Shown here: in pieces, positions 17,801-24,971 of the stretch
Position numbering within the stretch: the first letter of the stretch is position 1
How the letters are laid out: every line of letters starts with the position of its first letter
DNA from: Bacillota bacterium
GTDB taxonomy: Bacteria > Bacillota > Clostridia > Christensenellales > Aristaeellaceae
DNA: 27,624 nt
Assembly: GCA_023415145.1 (NCBI GenBank)
Contig: JAEZLW010000093.1
Location: forward strand, 1 to 27,624
Reading direction: 5' to 3'
Program-made: the position numbers and the translations under genes
Notes under the pieces: model-generated
What the model was told of the DNA's origin: nothing
Databases searched by the model: none
What the model saw: only the letters and a program-made list of their open reading frames with translations

Positions 17801-17977
17801 CACGTGACGTATCAGGCAGGAGAGAAGCTGGCCTCCGCCATCGAAAGCGGCCGCGCCATGATCGAAAAGGGCGTGCTGGCTCTCAGCCTTAACGTGGGCA
17901 ATGCTCCCGCCGATGCCATCGCCAAGGAGTGGGATATCAACGGAGAAACGGCTTTACTATCAGTAAAACGCGCATAG
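14846..17977 (+). CDS. ileS: Isoleucyl-tRNA synthetase, long (type 2-like) form
   Basis: This enzyme charges tRNA-Ile with isoleucine and proofreads valine. The start at 14846 follows CGGGAGG by 6 bases and begins MYQKVPTDMNF; the frame stays open back into the T-box leader, but that part is not protein. The product is 1043 residues, well over the roughly 920 of Bacillus IleRS. HIGH is at 56-59 and the KMSKS loop reads KMSKH (594-598). Two CxxC pairs are seen (CPRCG about residue 187 and CPHCG in the middle), suggesting zinc sites. Length and the KMSKHKGN sequence place it with the eukaryote-like type 2 branch known from many Clostridia, a branch associated with low sensitivity to mupirocin (family knowledge, not tested here). 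Confidence 0.96.
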   Translation: MYQKVPTDMNFAAREKEIAAFWKDNDVIQKSFHHRDDSLESFSFFDGPPTANGKPHIGHVLTRSIKDLIPRYQTMKGKRVLRKAGWDTHGLPVELEVEKQLGLDGKPQIEAYGIEPFIAACKKSVWKYLHEWEEMSERVAFWVDMDHPYITYEDNYIESVWWSLKEIAKRDLLYKGHKVVPYCPRCGTALSSHEVAQGYKEVSDTSAFVRFQVKGENETYLLAWTTTPWTLPSNVALCVNAKEEYCRVLVKGQTFIMAKALISSVFCEHDAAAAEVLDVFPGEKLKGLEYEPLYNFANPKEKAWYVVCDSYVTLTDGTGIVHIAPAFGEDDARVGRENSLPFVQLVDTQGQFVPGTPWEGVFVKQADPAILTDLKERGLLLKTSSYTHNYPFCWRCDTPLLYYARATWFIRMTALRDDLLRNNRSVNWLPDNIKEGRMGNFLENVVDWGLSRERYWGTPLPIWLCEDGHKHVVGSKQELRGMAVTPFDDVELHRPFIDQIVLKCPHCGKEMHRVKEVIDCWYDSGSMPFAQWHYPFENKEKFEENFPANYISEAIDQTRGWFYTLLAIGTLLFNKSPFENCIVMGHVQDKDGQKMSKHKGNVVDPWSVLDVQGADAVRWYFFTGGAPWLPSRFYSEAVSECQRKFMGTLQNTYAFFVLYANIDNFDPKEHPLHKAQLSLMDKWVLSRLHTLIRLVGSELDNYHLTEPARVIGDFVDDLSNWYVRRSRERFWGKGMAGDKEAAFITLYTVLETLSRLIAPFVPYMAESMYQNLVRCVDASAPISVHLCDFPVYEAAFINPVMEKQMAALIDVVQLGRACRNAASMKVRQPVNALYVKGAAFQGEYVDLAEDELNVKQVIFTEDARAFTSYKLKPQLRTLGPRYGKLLGKISQHLSQLDGNDVVDAFNRGESVSFELDGAQVVLTKDDVLTEPMQKPGFMAITDHGVTVVIDTNLTPELIQEGFVREVISKLQTMRKDADFDVTDRIHVTYQAGEKLASAIESGRAMIEKGVLALSLNVGNAPADAIAKEWDINGETALLSVKRA

Positions 17978-18000
17978 CCGATAGATTACAATCAAGTTCC

Positions 18001-18070
18001 GGGTACGGGCCCCGAAGGATTCCAAAGGGCGACCGGAAAGCCCTTTGGCAGCGTTAAAGGCGCGGTACCC
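18001..18070 (+). promoter_or_regulatory. Structured spacer between ileS and the methyltransferase gene
   Basis: Within the 112-bp gap there is a 9-bp perfect inner stem (18022-18030 with 18040-18048) enclosed by a 6-bp outer pair (18001-18006 with 18065-18070) and a GGGCCC palindrome. No T-run follows, so it does not look like a terminator. It ends about 7 bases before the AAGGAG ribosome-binding site of the next gene and could tune its expression or be a processing site. Confidence 0.4.
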
Positions 18071-18089
18071 CCTCGACAAGGAGTAGCAC

Positions 18090-18962
18090 ATGTTCCTAGC
18101 CAACACATGGACGGATTATCAAGTCCTGGATACGGGAGATGGCGAAAAGCTGGAGCGCTGGGGCAAGGTAATTTTACGCCGCCCCGACCCGCAGGTGATC
18201 TGGCCTGCTTCCGACCCCATATTGTGGAAGAAAGCCCAGGCTCATTACCACCGCAGCGAGAAAGGCGGCGGCCAGTGGGAGTTCTTTGACAAACTGCCCG
18301 ACAGGTGGACCATCGCCCACGGGGATTTGAAATTCTTTGTGCGGCCCACAGGCTTCAAGCATACGGGCCTTTTTCCCGAACAGGCCGCAAATTGGGTCTG
18401 GATGTCAAATCTGTGCAAAACCCGCGCTGCTCAAGGCAAAACGCCCCGCATATTGAACCTTTTCGGCTACACCGGCGGGGCCACGCTGGCCTGCGCCGCG
18501 GCCGGGGCACAGGTTACCCATGTGGATGCCGCCCGTGGCATGGTGAACTGGGCAAGGGAAAACAGGGAATTATCCGGGCTTCATGAGACAAGCTGCCGCT
18601 GGATTGTTGAGGATGCCCTGGCTTTTGTCCGCAGGGAGATCCGACGGGGCAGCAGGTATGACGGCATATTGATGGACCCGCCCAGCTATGGCCGGGGGCC
18701 GGGTGGCGAAGTGTGGAAGCTGGAGGATGAACTGTACGGCCTATGTGAAACCTGCGCTCAGGCTTTGTCCGATTCGCCGCTGTTCTACCTCATCAACAGC
18801 TATACCACGGGCTTCCAAGCCAGTGTGCTTTCCAATATCCTACGGTTATGCGTAAGCTCAAAACACCAGGGCACCATCGACGCCCAGGAATTGTGCCTGC
18901 CAGTGCAAACCGGCGGCGTGCTGCCCTGTGGGTCCAGCGGACGGTGGGAAGCACATGTATAG
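18090..18962 (+). CDS. Class I SAM-dependent methyltransferase, RlmI/RlmK-like
   Basis: A 290-residue Rossmann-fold methyltransferase. Motif I reads NLFGYTGGAT (123-132), the acidic residue of the next strand is Asp146, and the catalytic motif DPPSYG is at 196-201. This combination is typical of the RlmI/RlmK/YccW group that methylates large-subunit rRNA, although the N-terminal PUA domain of RlmI is not obvious. The target is therefore likely rRNA but not certain. AAGGAG lies about 7 bases before the ATG. The gene's last 8 bases overlap the start of the pseudouridine synthase gene, so the pair is translationally coupled and forms an RNA-modification unit together with tgt. Confidence 0.9.
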   Translation: MFLANTWTDYQVLDTGDGEKLERWGKVILRRPDPQVIWPASDPILWKKAQAHYHRSEKGGGQWEFFDKLPDRWTIAHGDLKFFVRPTGFKHTGLFPEQAANWVWMSNLCKTRAAQGKTPRILNLFGYTGGATLACAAAGAQVTHVDAARGMVNWARENRELSGLHETSCRWIVEDALAFVRREIRRGSRYDGILMDPPSYGRGPGGEVWKLEDELYGLCETCAQALSDSPLFYLINSYTTGFQASVLSNILRLCVSSKHQGTIDAQELCLPVQTGGVLPCGSSGRWEAHV

Positions 18963-19650
18963 CGTTGTCTATGAGGACAATCACCTGCTGGTAGTCGTGA
19001 AGCCCCCGAATCTGCTTACCCAGGCGGATGCCACCGGTGATGACGATCTGCTTTCCCAAATGAAGCAATACGTCAAAGAAAAGTATCAAAAACCGGGGGA
19101 TGTCTATCTTGGCCTTGTCCACCGCATGGACAGGCCTGTAGGCGGGCTCCTATGCTTGGCCCGCACTTCCAAGGCCGCGGCGCGGCTCTCCAAGCAGGTA
19201 TCCACCCATGAAATGGGCCGCGAATATCTGGCCATCACGGAAGGAAATCTGCCGCCTGACGGCACGCTCAGGCATTATTTAATCAAGGATGAAGTACAAA
19301 ACATGGTTTCCGCTGTGCCGGAAGGTGTGCCTGGCAGCCAATTGGCAGTCCTGCATTTTGACTGCATTTCCCGGATGGACAATACCTCCCTGTGCCACAT
19401 CCGGCTGGAAACGGGCCGCGCTCATCAAATCAGGGTGCAACTCGCAACTGCAGGTAACCCTCTTGTAAATGACGCAAGGTACGGTCACGGTGTGCCCGGC
19501 AGGCAAATTGCCTTATGGGGGGCGAAGCTGACATTCGCTCACCCCACCCGGGGAGAGAAAATGACATTCATCAGCTCACCTCAGGGCGAAACCTGGGCAG
19601 AATACTCTGACGTGATCGGTCGTTTTCTCCTGGGGAATCCATCAAACTAA
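18955..19650 (+). CDS. RluA-family pseudouridine synthase
   Basis: This enzyme should isomerise specific uridines to pseudouridine in rRNA or tRNA. The 231 residues carry the catalytic motif HRMDRPVGG (from residue 56) with Asp59 as the nucleophile, and the RxHQIRVQ stretch (GRAHQIRVQLA) typical of the family. There is no N-terminal S4 domain; at this length it is a compact RluA form. The start ATG at 18955 lies inside the end of the methyltransferase gene and is preceded by GGTGGGA; an in-frame ATG at 18928 has no such site. It is followed 12 bp later by tgt. The exact target base is unknown. Confidence 0.92.
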   Translation: MYSVVYEDNHLLVVVKPPNLLTQADATGDDDLLSQMKQYVKEKYQKPGDVYLGLVHRMDRPVGGLLCLARTSKAAARLSKQVSTHEMGREYLAITEGNLPPDGTLRHYLIKDEVQNMVSAVPEGVPGSQLAVLHFDCISRMDNTSLCHIRLETGRAHQIRVQLATAGNPLVNDARYGHGVPGRQIALWGAKLTFAHPTRGEKMTFISSPQGETWAEYSDVIGRFLLGNPSN

Positions 19651-19662
19651 AAGGAGCATGGA

Positions 19663-20790
19663 ATGAACAACCCGTTTCAATTCGAACTGATCAAAACCTG
19701 CAAGCAGTCCGGCGCCCGGCTGGGCGTTTTGCATACCCCCCATGGGGATATCGAGACCCCCATCTACATGCCCGTGGGTACGGCGGCTACGGTTAAGGCC
19801 GTCATGCCCCGCGACCTGAATGAAATCGGCGCTCAGATCATATTGAGCAATACCTACCACCTGCATCTTCGCCCCGGCGAGGACCTTATCAAGGAAGCAG
19901 GCGGGCTGCACCGCTTCATGCATTGGGACAAGCCTATTTTAACCGATAGCGGCGGTTTCCAGGTGTTTTCCCTGGCCGGCATCCGCAAAATCAAGGAGGA
20001 AGGCGTCACCTTCCAAAGCCACATCGACGGCAGCCGGCGCTTCATCTCCCCGGAAGTATCCATGCAGATCCAGCAGGATCTGGGCTCTGATATCGCCATG
20101 GCCTTTGACGTTTGCTCCCCTTACCCCTGTGACTATGATACCGCCAAAGAAAACATGGAGCGCACCCACCGCTGGGCAAAGCGCTGCCAAGCTGCCCACA
20201 AAAGGCCCGATCAGGCGCTGTTTGGCATCGTGCAGGGCGCATTTTACAAGGACTTGCGCAAGGAAAGCGCAAAAGCCCTTGCGGATATGGATTTTATTGG
20301 CTACGGCATCGGCGGGCTTTCCGTGGGTGAGCCCAAGCCCATCATGTATGAGATGCTGGAAGAACTGATGCCCTATATGCCTGTTCACAAGCCCCGCTAC
20401 CTGATGGGTGTGGGCACACCGGACTGCCTGATTGAAGGCGTTTTGCGCGGCGTGGACATGTTCGATTGCGTGCTGGCCACCCGCGTAGCCAGAAACGGCA
20501 CCATTTTGACCGGCCGGGGACGCCTGGTGGTACGCAACGCAGACTGTGCCCGTGATTTTTCGCCGCTGGAAGAAGGCTGCGATTGCTACGCCTGCCGCAA
20601 TTTTTCAAGAGCCTATATCCGCCACCTGTTCAAGGCTCAGGAAATATTGGGTGCTCAGCTAGCCTCCATCCACAACCTGCGCTTTTTGACAAGACTGATG
20701 GAGCAGGTGCGTGATGCCATCAGGGAAGACAGGCTGCTGGATTTTAGGAAAGCATTCTTTGCAGGCTACGATATGAGCCGGAATTTCTAG
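19663..20790 (+). CDS. tgt: Queuine/preQ1 tRNA-guanine transglycosylase
   Basis: Tgt swaps guanine 34 of GUN-anticodon tRNAs for preQ1 on the way to queuosine. The 375 residues match the usual length. The substrate-binding stretch TDSGGFQ carries Asp95, and the nucleophile is Asp268 in VDMFDCV. The zinc site is complete: Cys306, Cys308, Cys311 and His337, with the spacing seen in characterised enzymes. AAAGGAG lies 8 bases before the ATG. It follows the RluA gene by 12 bp and closes this RNA-modification group. No queA or preQ1 synthesis gene is present in the window. No clear terminator follows; a new promoter begins 61 bp downstream. Confidence 0.97.
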   Translation: MNNPFQFELIKTCKQSGARLGVLHTPHGDIETPIYMPVGTAATVKAVMPRDLNEIGAQIILSNTYHLHLRPGEDLIKEAGGLHRFMHWDKPILTDSGGFQVFSLAGIRKIKEEGVTFQSHIDGSRRFISPEVSMQIQQDLGSDIAMAFDVCSPYPCDYDTAKENMERTHRWAKRCQAAHKRPDQALFGIVQGAFYKDLRKESAKALADMDFIGYGIGGLSVGEPKPIMYEMLEELMPYMPVHKPRYLMGVGTPDCLIEGVLRGVDMFDCVLATRVARNGTILTGRGRLVVRNADCARDFSPLEEGCDCYACRNFSRAYIRHLFKAQEILGAQLASIHNLRFLTRLMEQVRDAIREDRLLDFRKAFFAGYDMSRNF

Positions 20791-20850
20791 CCGTCACAAG
20801 CCTTCATAGAGAGCTTTCCTGATTTCTTTCCCCCTTTGTCCAATAATCCC

Positions 20851-20879
20851 TTGCACGGCTCGCCATTTCTTGTTATAAT
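20851..20879 (+). promoter_or_regulatory. Sigma-A-type promoter for yajC
   Basis: TTGCAC (20851-20856), a 17-base spacer and TATAAT (20874-20879) precede yajC, with a leader of about 30 bases. Confidence 0.75.
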
Positions 20880-20914
20880 CGCTTAGATACAAAGTTGAAG
20901 GGAGACCCAAATCC

Positions 20915-21307
20915 ATGCTGAATATGCTTTTTGGCCTCAACGCAGCCCTGGCGGATGCCGCCACCACCGGTGAAGCTGTCGGCACCGATCCTGCCGCCGG
21001 CGCTCTTGGCGCACCCGACCTTTTGAGCACGCTCATTCCCATGGCGCTGATCTTTGTGGTGTTCTACTTCATGCTCATCAGGCCTCAGCGGAAGAAGGAC
21101 AAAAAGGTCAAGGAAATGCTGGGTGCATTGAAGGTCACCGACCGTGTATGCACCATCGGCGGCATCTATGGCACCATCGTAGCCATCAAGGATGAAACCA
21201 TCACCCTGTCCGTAGGCCAGGACAATGTGAAGCTGGTATTTGCCCGCTGGGCCATCCGCAACGTGGAAGAAGTCACCGTTGAGAACGATTCCGAAGTGTT
21301 GGCGTAA
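20915..21307 (+). CDS. yajC: Preprotein translocase subunit YajC
   Basis: YajC is the small accessory membrane protein of the Sec translocase (SecDF-YajC). The 130 residues have one membrane helix (about 38-56) followed at once by the family signature FMLIRPQRKK (52-61) and a small cytoplasmic beta domain (IGGIYGTIVAI, then the DETITL region). AAGGGAG precedes the ATG by 10 bases. An in-frame ATG at 20924 is an alternative start. Its position next to tgt is classical in bacteria, but secD and secF do not follow here. A terminator directly behind the gene probably limits read-through to the next one. Confidence 0.93.
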   Translation: MLNMLFGLNAALADAATTGEAVGTDPAAGALGAPDLLSTLIPMALIFVVFYFMLIRPQRKKDKKVKEMLGALKVTDRVCTIGGIYGTIVAIKDETITLSVGQDNVKLVFARWAIRNVEEVTVENDSEVLA

Positions 21308-21328
21308 ACAAAACCAACAAGCATAAAC

Positions 21329-21377
21329 CCTCCCTGTCCTGCATACAGTTGAGCAAAAAGGACAGGGAGGTTTTTTT
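21329..21377 (+). terminator. Intrinsic terminator after yajC that contains the next gene's ribosome-binding site
   Basis: An 11-bp perfect stem (21329-21339 with 21360-21370), a 20-base loop and seven Ts (21371-21377) follow the yajC stop. The 3' arm contains AGGGAGG (21364-21370), which is the only ribosome-binding site for the ATG at 21379. Any transcript entering the next gene therefore has its ribosome-binding site folded into the terminator stem. Confidence 0.85.
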
Positions 21378-21378
21378 C

Positions 21379-21795
21379 ATGTCCCAAACGAAGACGGCGC
21401 CCCGCAGGCGGGCACGTGCCAAAAGCCAGGGCGCGTGGGGCCGCATCTTAAGGGGCCTGATCGTAGCGGTGGCGGTATCGGCGGCGGGCATCCTGCTGTT
21501 TGCGCTTTTAATGCAGTGGCTAAAGCCGTCCGACGGCGTCATACGTGTATTCAACCAAATATTAAAGCTCGTTTCCATCGTTGCAGGCGTTATTGCGGCT
21601 GTTGGGCGCGGCGGCGAAAAGGGTTTGATTCGTGGTGCGGCTGTTGGCCTTTTGTATATGGGCCTGGGCGTTTCCCTGTACGCGCTGCTCACCGGCCAGA
21701 ACCTTCCCTTCACCTCCTACCTGGGTGATCTGGGTATGGGTCTTGCCGGAGGCGGTTTGACGGGGATGATTCTTTCCAATCTCTCCGCAAAGTGA
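21379..21795 (+). CDS. TIGR04086-type small membrane protein
   Basis: A 138-residue protein with a basic N-terminus (1-25) and four hydrophobic segments (about 26-47, 61-76, 86-104 and 115-133). It fits the TIGR04086 family of uncharacterised Clostridia membrane proteins, which is known to sit beside yajC and the SCIFF genes; the assignment rests on size, topology and this position. No function is known. The ATG at 21379 is chosen for AGGGAGG 8 bases upstream; a TTG in frame at 21349 lies in the terminator loop and lacks a site. No separate promoter was seen, so it depends on read-through from yajC. Confidence 0.82.
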   Translation: MSQTKTAPRRRARAKSQGAWGRILRGLIVAVAVSAAGILLFALLMQWLKPSDGVIRVFNQILKLVSIVAGVIAAVGRGGEKGLIRGAAVGLLYMGLGVSLYALLTGQNLPFTSYLGDLGMGLAGGGLTGMILSNLSAK

Positions 21796-21824
21796 TTGCA
21801 AGAAAAGGAAATTCAGTGTATAAT
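21796..21824 (+). promoter_or_regulatory. Sigma-A-type promoter for the SCIFF genes
   Basis: TTGCAA (21796-21801), a 17-base spacer and TATAAT (21819-21824) begin right at the stop codon of the preceding gene. The leader to the SCIFF start is about 35 bases. Confidence 0.75.
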
Positions 21825-21864
21825 ACCTCCATTCCCATGTACACGCATATGGAGGAGGATTTCC

Positions 21865-22062
21865 ATGAAGCATATCAAGACCATTGCTCGCGACTGCCTG
21901 AAACAGTCATTGGTTCACGGCGGCTGCGGCGAATGCCAGGCTTCCTGCCAGAGCGCCTGCAAAACCAGCTGCACGATAGCCAATCAATCCTGCGCCAACA
22001 AGGAAAACAATGCCGTACTGGCTGGCGGCGAAGGAAAGCTGAACCACGCCTTCGGCAAGTAA
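21865..22062 (+). CDS. scfA: SCIFF ranthipeptide precursor, extended form
   Basis: SCIFF peptides (six cysteines in forty-five) are near-universal in Clostridia and are cross-linked by a radical SAM enzyme encoded next door. The leader begins MKHIKTI, as in the family. The cysteine core reads CGECQASCQSACKTSC, then a last Cys43, giving Cys21, 24, 28, 32, 36 and 43. In the characterised Clostridium thermocellum peptide, as I recall, the thioether joins Cys32 to Thr37; both are at the same positions here. Two things are odd: an extra cysteine in the leader (Cys11), and a total of 65 residues because some 20 extra residues follow the core. GGAGGAGG lies 7 bases before the ATG. The mature role is unknown. 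Confidence 0.93.
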   Translation: MKHIKTIARDCLKQSLVHGGCGECQASCQSACKTSCTIANQSCANKENNAVLAGGEGKLNHAFGK

Positions 22063-22086
22063 CAATACCATATAGGCGACTGATCT

Positions 22087-22119
22087 AAGCGGGAGGCGGA
22101 CTCCCGCTTCTTGTTGTTT
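22087..22119 (+). terminator. Hairpin between SCIFF gene and maturase, likely attenuator
   Basis: A 9-bp perfect GC-rich stem (22087-22095 with 22101-22109) with a 5-base loop is followed by a T-rich but interrupted stretch (22108-22119). Partial termination here would give more peptide than enzyme. Confidence 0.6.
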
Positions 22120-22148
22120 CATAAAGAAGTTGTTTGGAGGAAACCATT

Positions 22149-23495
22149 TTGATCCATACCTTTACCGCGGTGAATCAGCCCATGGCGCTGGATGTGGGTT
22201 CCGGCGCAGTTCACGCCCTGGATGAGCTTGCCTATGAAGCCCTGAAGCTGTGGGATACGCTTGACAGGGATGCTATCCTTTTGACGCTTTCCAAGCGATT
22301 TGATCCTCAAAATGTGGAAGAAGTGCTGTCAGAGCTGAGCGAGCTTGAAAAATTGGGTCAATTGAACGCACCCGACGGCTATGACGATGTTCAGGTCAAT
22401 GCCCCAGGCGTAGTCAAAGCCATGTGCCTGCATGCCGCCCACGACTGCAACCTGCGCTGCCGGTATTGCTTTGCGGATACCGGCGAATACCATAGCCGCT
22501 TAAGGTGTATGCTCTCGGTGGAAACAGGCAAGGCAGCTCTTGACTGGCTGGTGAAAATGAGCGGGAAAAGAGTCAATCTGGAAGTTGACTTTTTTGGCGG
22601 CGAGCCGCTGATGAATTACAAGGTTATGAAAGAGATCGTTGCCTATGGCCGGGAACTGGAAAGGCATCATAACAAGCAATTCAAATTTACCACCACCACC
22701 AACGGCATTCTGATGAGCGATGAGGTCATTGACTTCTTCAACCGGGAAATGGACAATGTGGTCCTCTCCATCGACGGGCGACCCGAGGTACATGACCGCA
22801 TGCGCCCCACGCCAAACGGCAGCGGCAGCTACACCCATATCATTCCCAACGCGCTTCGCCTGGCCAAGTCCCGCAACCAGCAGCGGTATTACATCAGAGG
22901 CACCTTTACTGCCCACAACCTGGATTTTGCAAGCGATGTTCTGCACCTTGCGGATGCAGGCTTTGAACAGTTGTCCATAGAGCCTGTGGTGGCCGATCCA
23001 GCATGCGATTATGCCCTAAAACCTTCGCATCTTCCCCGGATTTTTGATGAGTACGAAGCTTTGGCCAAGGAATACATAAAGCGGCGAAAGGATGGCCGCT
23101 GGTTCAACTTTTTTCATTTCATGATCGATCTTGCCGGCGGGCCCTGCCTTCGCAAACGCCTTACCGGCTGCGGTGCCGGCAATGAATACGTGGCCGTCAC
23201 CCCGGAAGGCGACATCTACCCCTGCCATCAGTTTGTCGGCCGGGATGGATTTGTGATGGGTTCCGTACTGAGCGGTTCCTTCGACACCTCCATCCAACAA
23301 AAATTCGCCGCCAACAACGTGCTTTCCAAGGAGGCCTGCCGCGATTGCTGGGCGCGCTTTTTCTGCTCCGGCGGCTGCGCCGCCAATGCCCACCTGTTCC
23401 ACGGGGATATTTCAAAGCCCTATGATCTGGAGTGTCAAATGGAACGCAAGCGTTTGGAATGTGCCATGGCCATCTATGCGCTGGAGCAAGCATAA
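22149..23495 (+). CDS. scfB: SCIFF maturase, radical SAM/SPASM enzyme
   Basis: This enzyme installs the thioether link in the SCIFF peptide. I place the start at a TTG at 22149: GGAGG is 8 bases upstream and the resulting MIHTF start matches the MIHKF-like start of the family; an upstream TTG at 22134 would put the ribosome-binding site inside the gene. The product is 448 residues. It has an N-terminal peptide-recognition (RRE-like) region of about 85 residues and the radical SAM cluster motif CNLRCRYC (Cys100, Cys104, Cys107). The GGEP motif is in FFGGEP, and a C-terminal SPASM region has many cysteines (CGAGNEY, YPCHQF, CRDCW, CSGGC) for two more iron-sulfur clusters. It is cotranscribed with the precursor. 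Confidence 0.96.
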   Translation: MIHTFTAVNQPMALDVGSGAVHALDELAYEALKLWDTLDRDAILLTLSKRFDPQNVEEVLSELSELEKLGQLNAPDGYDDVQVNAPGVVKAMCLHAAHDCNLRCRYCFADTGEYHSRLRCMLSVETGKAALDWLVKMSGKRVNLEVDFFGGEPLMNYKVMKEIVAYGRELERHHNKQFKFTTTTNGILMSDEVIDFFNREMDNVVLSIDGRPEVHDRMRPTPNGSGSYTHIIPNALRLAKSRNQQRYYIRGTFTAHNLDFASDVLHLADAGFEQLSIEPVVADPACDYALKPSHLPRIFDEYEALAKEYIKRRKDGRWFNFFHFMIDLAGGPCLRKRLTGCGAGNEYVAVTPEGDIYPCHQFVGRDGFVMGSVLSGSFDTSIQQKFAANNVLSKEACRDCWARFFCSGGCAANAHLFHGDISKPYDLECQMERKRLECAMAIYALEQA

Positions 23496-23558
23496 CATCC
23501 CTATTCATTTTCCAGAAAATATTCATAAAGCGTTCATTATCATGTCAAAAATACTGCT

Positions 23559-23564
23559 TATACT
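23559..23564 (+). promoter_or_regulatory. Possible -10 box for the HtrA gene
   Basis: TATACT lies 34 bases upstream of the start codon. The best -35 candidate (TTATCA at 23538-23543) is only 15 bases away, so this is a weak call. The 102-bp gap also has a small ATTTTC-CA-GAAAAT inverted repeat (23507-23520). Confidence 0.35.
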
Positions 23565-23597
23565 ATTCTCAAGTCCAACAAAGGAGGGATATAGAGA

Positions 23598-24848
23598 ATG
23601 AAGGATCATCTGAAAAAACATTTGTTAGGGTATATTGCCGTTGCATTGGTATTCACCATGGCAGGCGCAAGTCTCACACTGCTGGCCGCAAACGGCGGCA
23701 ATGCCAGTGCGGAAGTCCAAAGGCTGGCCACCAAAATCGAGGGCACCGTCACCAGTCCCTTTACGGCGGCTATTGCGGCTGTCCGTGACAGCGTTGTCGG
23801 GGTCAGCAACTACACTACCTACAACTATGGCGGGTTTGGCCGTTTCGGCGGTTTCGAATTCAACATTCCTGGCAGGGGAAACAACAGCAAAGAAACCCTG
23901 CAGGCTACCGGCAGCGGTGTGGTAATCAGCGGCGAGGGCCACATACTTACCAACTTCCACGTCGTGGAAAGCAGCACAAGCCTGAAGATCACCACCCCGC
24001 AGCAGACATATGACGCGGAGCTGATCGCCTACGATCAAAGCCTTGATATCGCCATTCTACAGGCGAAAGACCTGAATTTGAACCCTGTTTCCCTGGGCGA
24101 CAGCGATACTTTGCAGGTAGGTGACTGGGCCATCGCCATCGGTAACCCCCTTGGCGCAGAACTGGCCGGCACTACCACTGTAGGCATCGTATCCGCCCTG
24201 AACCGTGAAGTCGCTTCCGGCAGTACCGACAAGTACGGTATGAGAACCGTCAATACCATGATCCAGGTGGACGCCGCCATCAACAGCGGTAACAGCGGCG
24301 GCGGCATGTTCAATGTGCTGGGTGAACTGATGGGCATCCCCACCCTGAAATATTCCGGCAGCCTCCTGGTCGGTTCGTCGGTGGAAGGCATCGGCATGTG
24401 CATTCCCGTCAATGCTGCGAAGCCCCTGATTGAGAAGGTACTCTCCGGTCAGGCCAAGGGCAATCAAACCGGTTCCAACACTGCCGCTGAAAATCCCAGG
24501 CCCCGTTTGGGCGTAACCGTGTCCTCCCTCAACCAAAGCAACAACGCGGCCGTTGCCGCCGGAAAACTCCCTGCCGGAGTTTATATCAGTGAAGTGGAGG
24601 ACAACTCCCCCGCCAAGCTGGCTGGCATTCAGATTGATGATATCATCGTCGAAATCGATGGGCAGCGCATGATCACCACCACCGAAATGATTACCTACCT
24701 CTCCGAGAAAAAGGAGGGCGATATGGTAAAGGTCAAGGTGTACCGCGTGCCCGGCATCCAGGAGTTCGATACCGTTGACGAAATTCCCAAGGGTGAATAC
24801 CTGGACTTCGATGTGACGCTCGCCATCCTGGATGAAGTAGCGCAATAA
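23598..24848 (+). CDS. HtrA/DegP-type membrane-anchored serine protease
   Basis: HtrA proteases degrade misfolded proteins outside the membrane. The 416 residues have a short cytoplasmic N-terminus and one membrane anchor (about 10-31). A Tyr/Gly/Phe-rich linker (72-93) leads into a trypsin-like domain with the full triad His121 (TNFHVVE), Asp150 (SLDIAIL) and Ser233 (NSGNSGGG), and one C-terminal PDZ domain (about 302-412). The layout matches the HtrA/YkdA type of Bacillus, although the PDZ end continues with a long acidic tail. AAGGAGGG is 10 bases before the ATG. It stands alone, with a strong terminator behind it. No CssR-like operator was recognised. Confidence 0.94.
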   Translation: MKDHLKKHLLGYIAVALVFTMAGASLTLLAANGGNASAEVQRLATKIEGTVTSPFTAAIAAVRDSVVGVSNYTTYNYGGFGRFGGFEFNIPGRGNNSKETLQATGSGVVISGEGHILTNFHVVESSTSLKITTPQQTYDAELIAYDQSLDIAILQAKDLNLNPVSLGDSDTLQVGDWAIAIGNPLGAELAGTTTVGIVSALNREVASGSTDKYGMRTVNTMIQVDAAINSGNSGGGMFNVLGELMGIPTLKYSGSLLVGSSVEGIGMCIPVNAAKPLIEKVLSGQAKGNQTGSNTAAENPRPRLGVTVSSLNQSNNAAVAAGKLPAGVYISEVEDNSPAKLAGIQIDDIIVEIDGQRMITTTEMITYLSEKKEGDMVKVKVYRVPGIQEFDTVDEIPKGEYLDFDVTLAILDEVAQ

Positions 24849-24871
24849 CCGCACGATAGCTTAAGGACTGC

Positions 24872-24899
24872 GGCCCCGGCACCTGCCGGGGCCTTTTGT
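24872..24899 (+). terminator. Strong intrinsic terminator after the HtrA gene
   Basis: A 9-bp all G-C stem (24872-24880 with 24885-24893, extendable by one A-T pair) is followed by TTTTGTT. Confidence 0.9.
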
Positions 24900-24971
24900 T
24901 ATCCGATCCCGATACTGCTTGATTTTCAAGAACCAAACTTTTTTCTAATAAGATTTTAATCTAATATGCGA

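Noticed and set aside
20791..20850. Possible terminator after tgt
   Set aside because: Only a 4-5 bp imperfect stem can be drawn, not enough to call.
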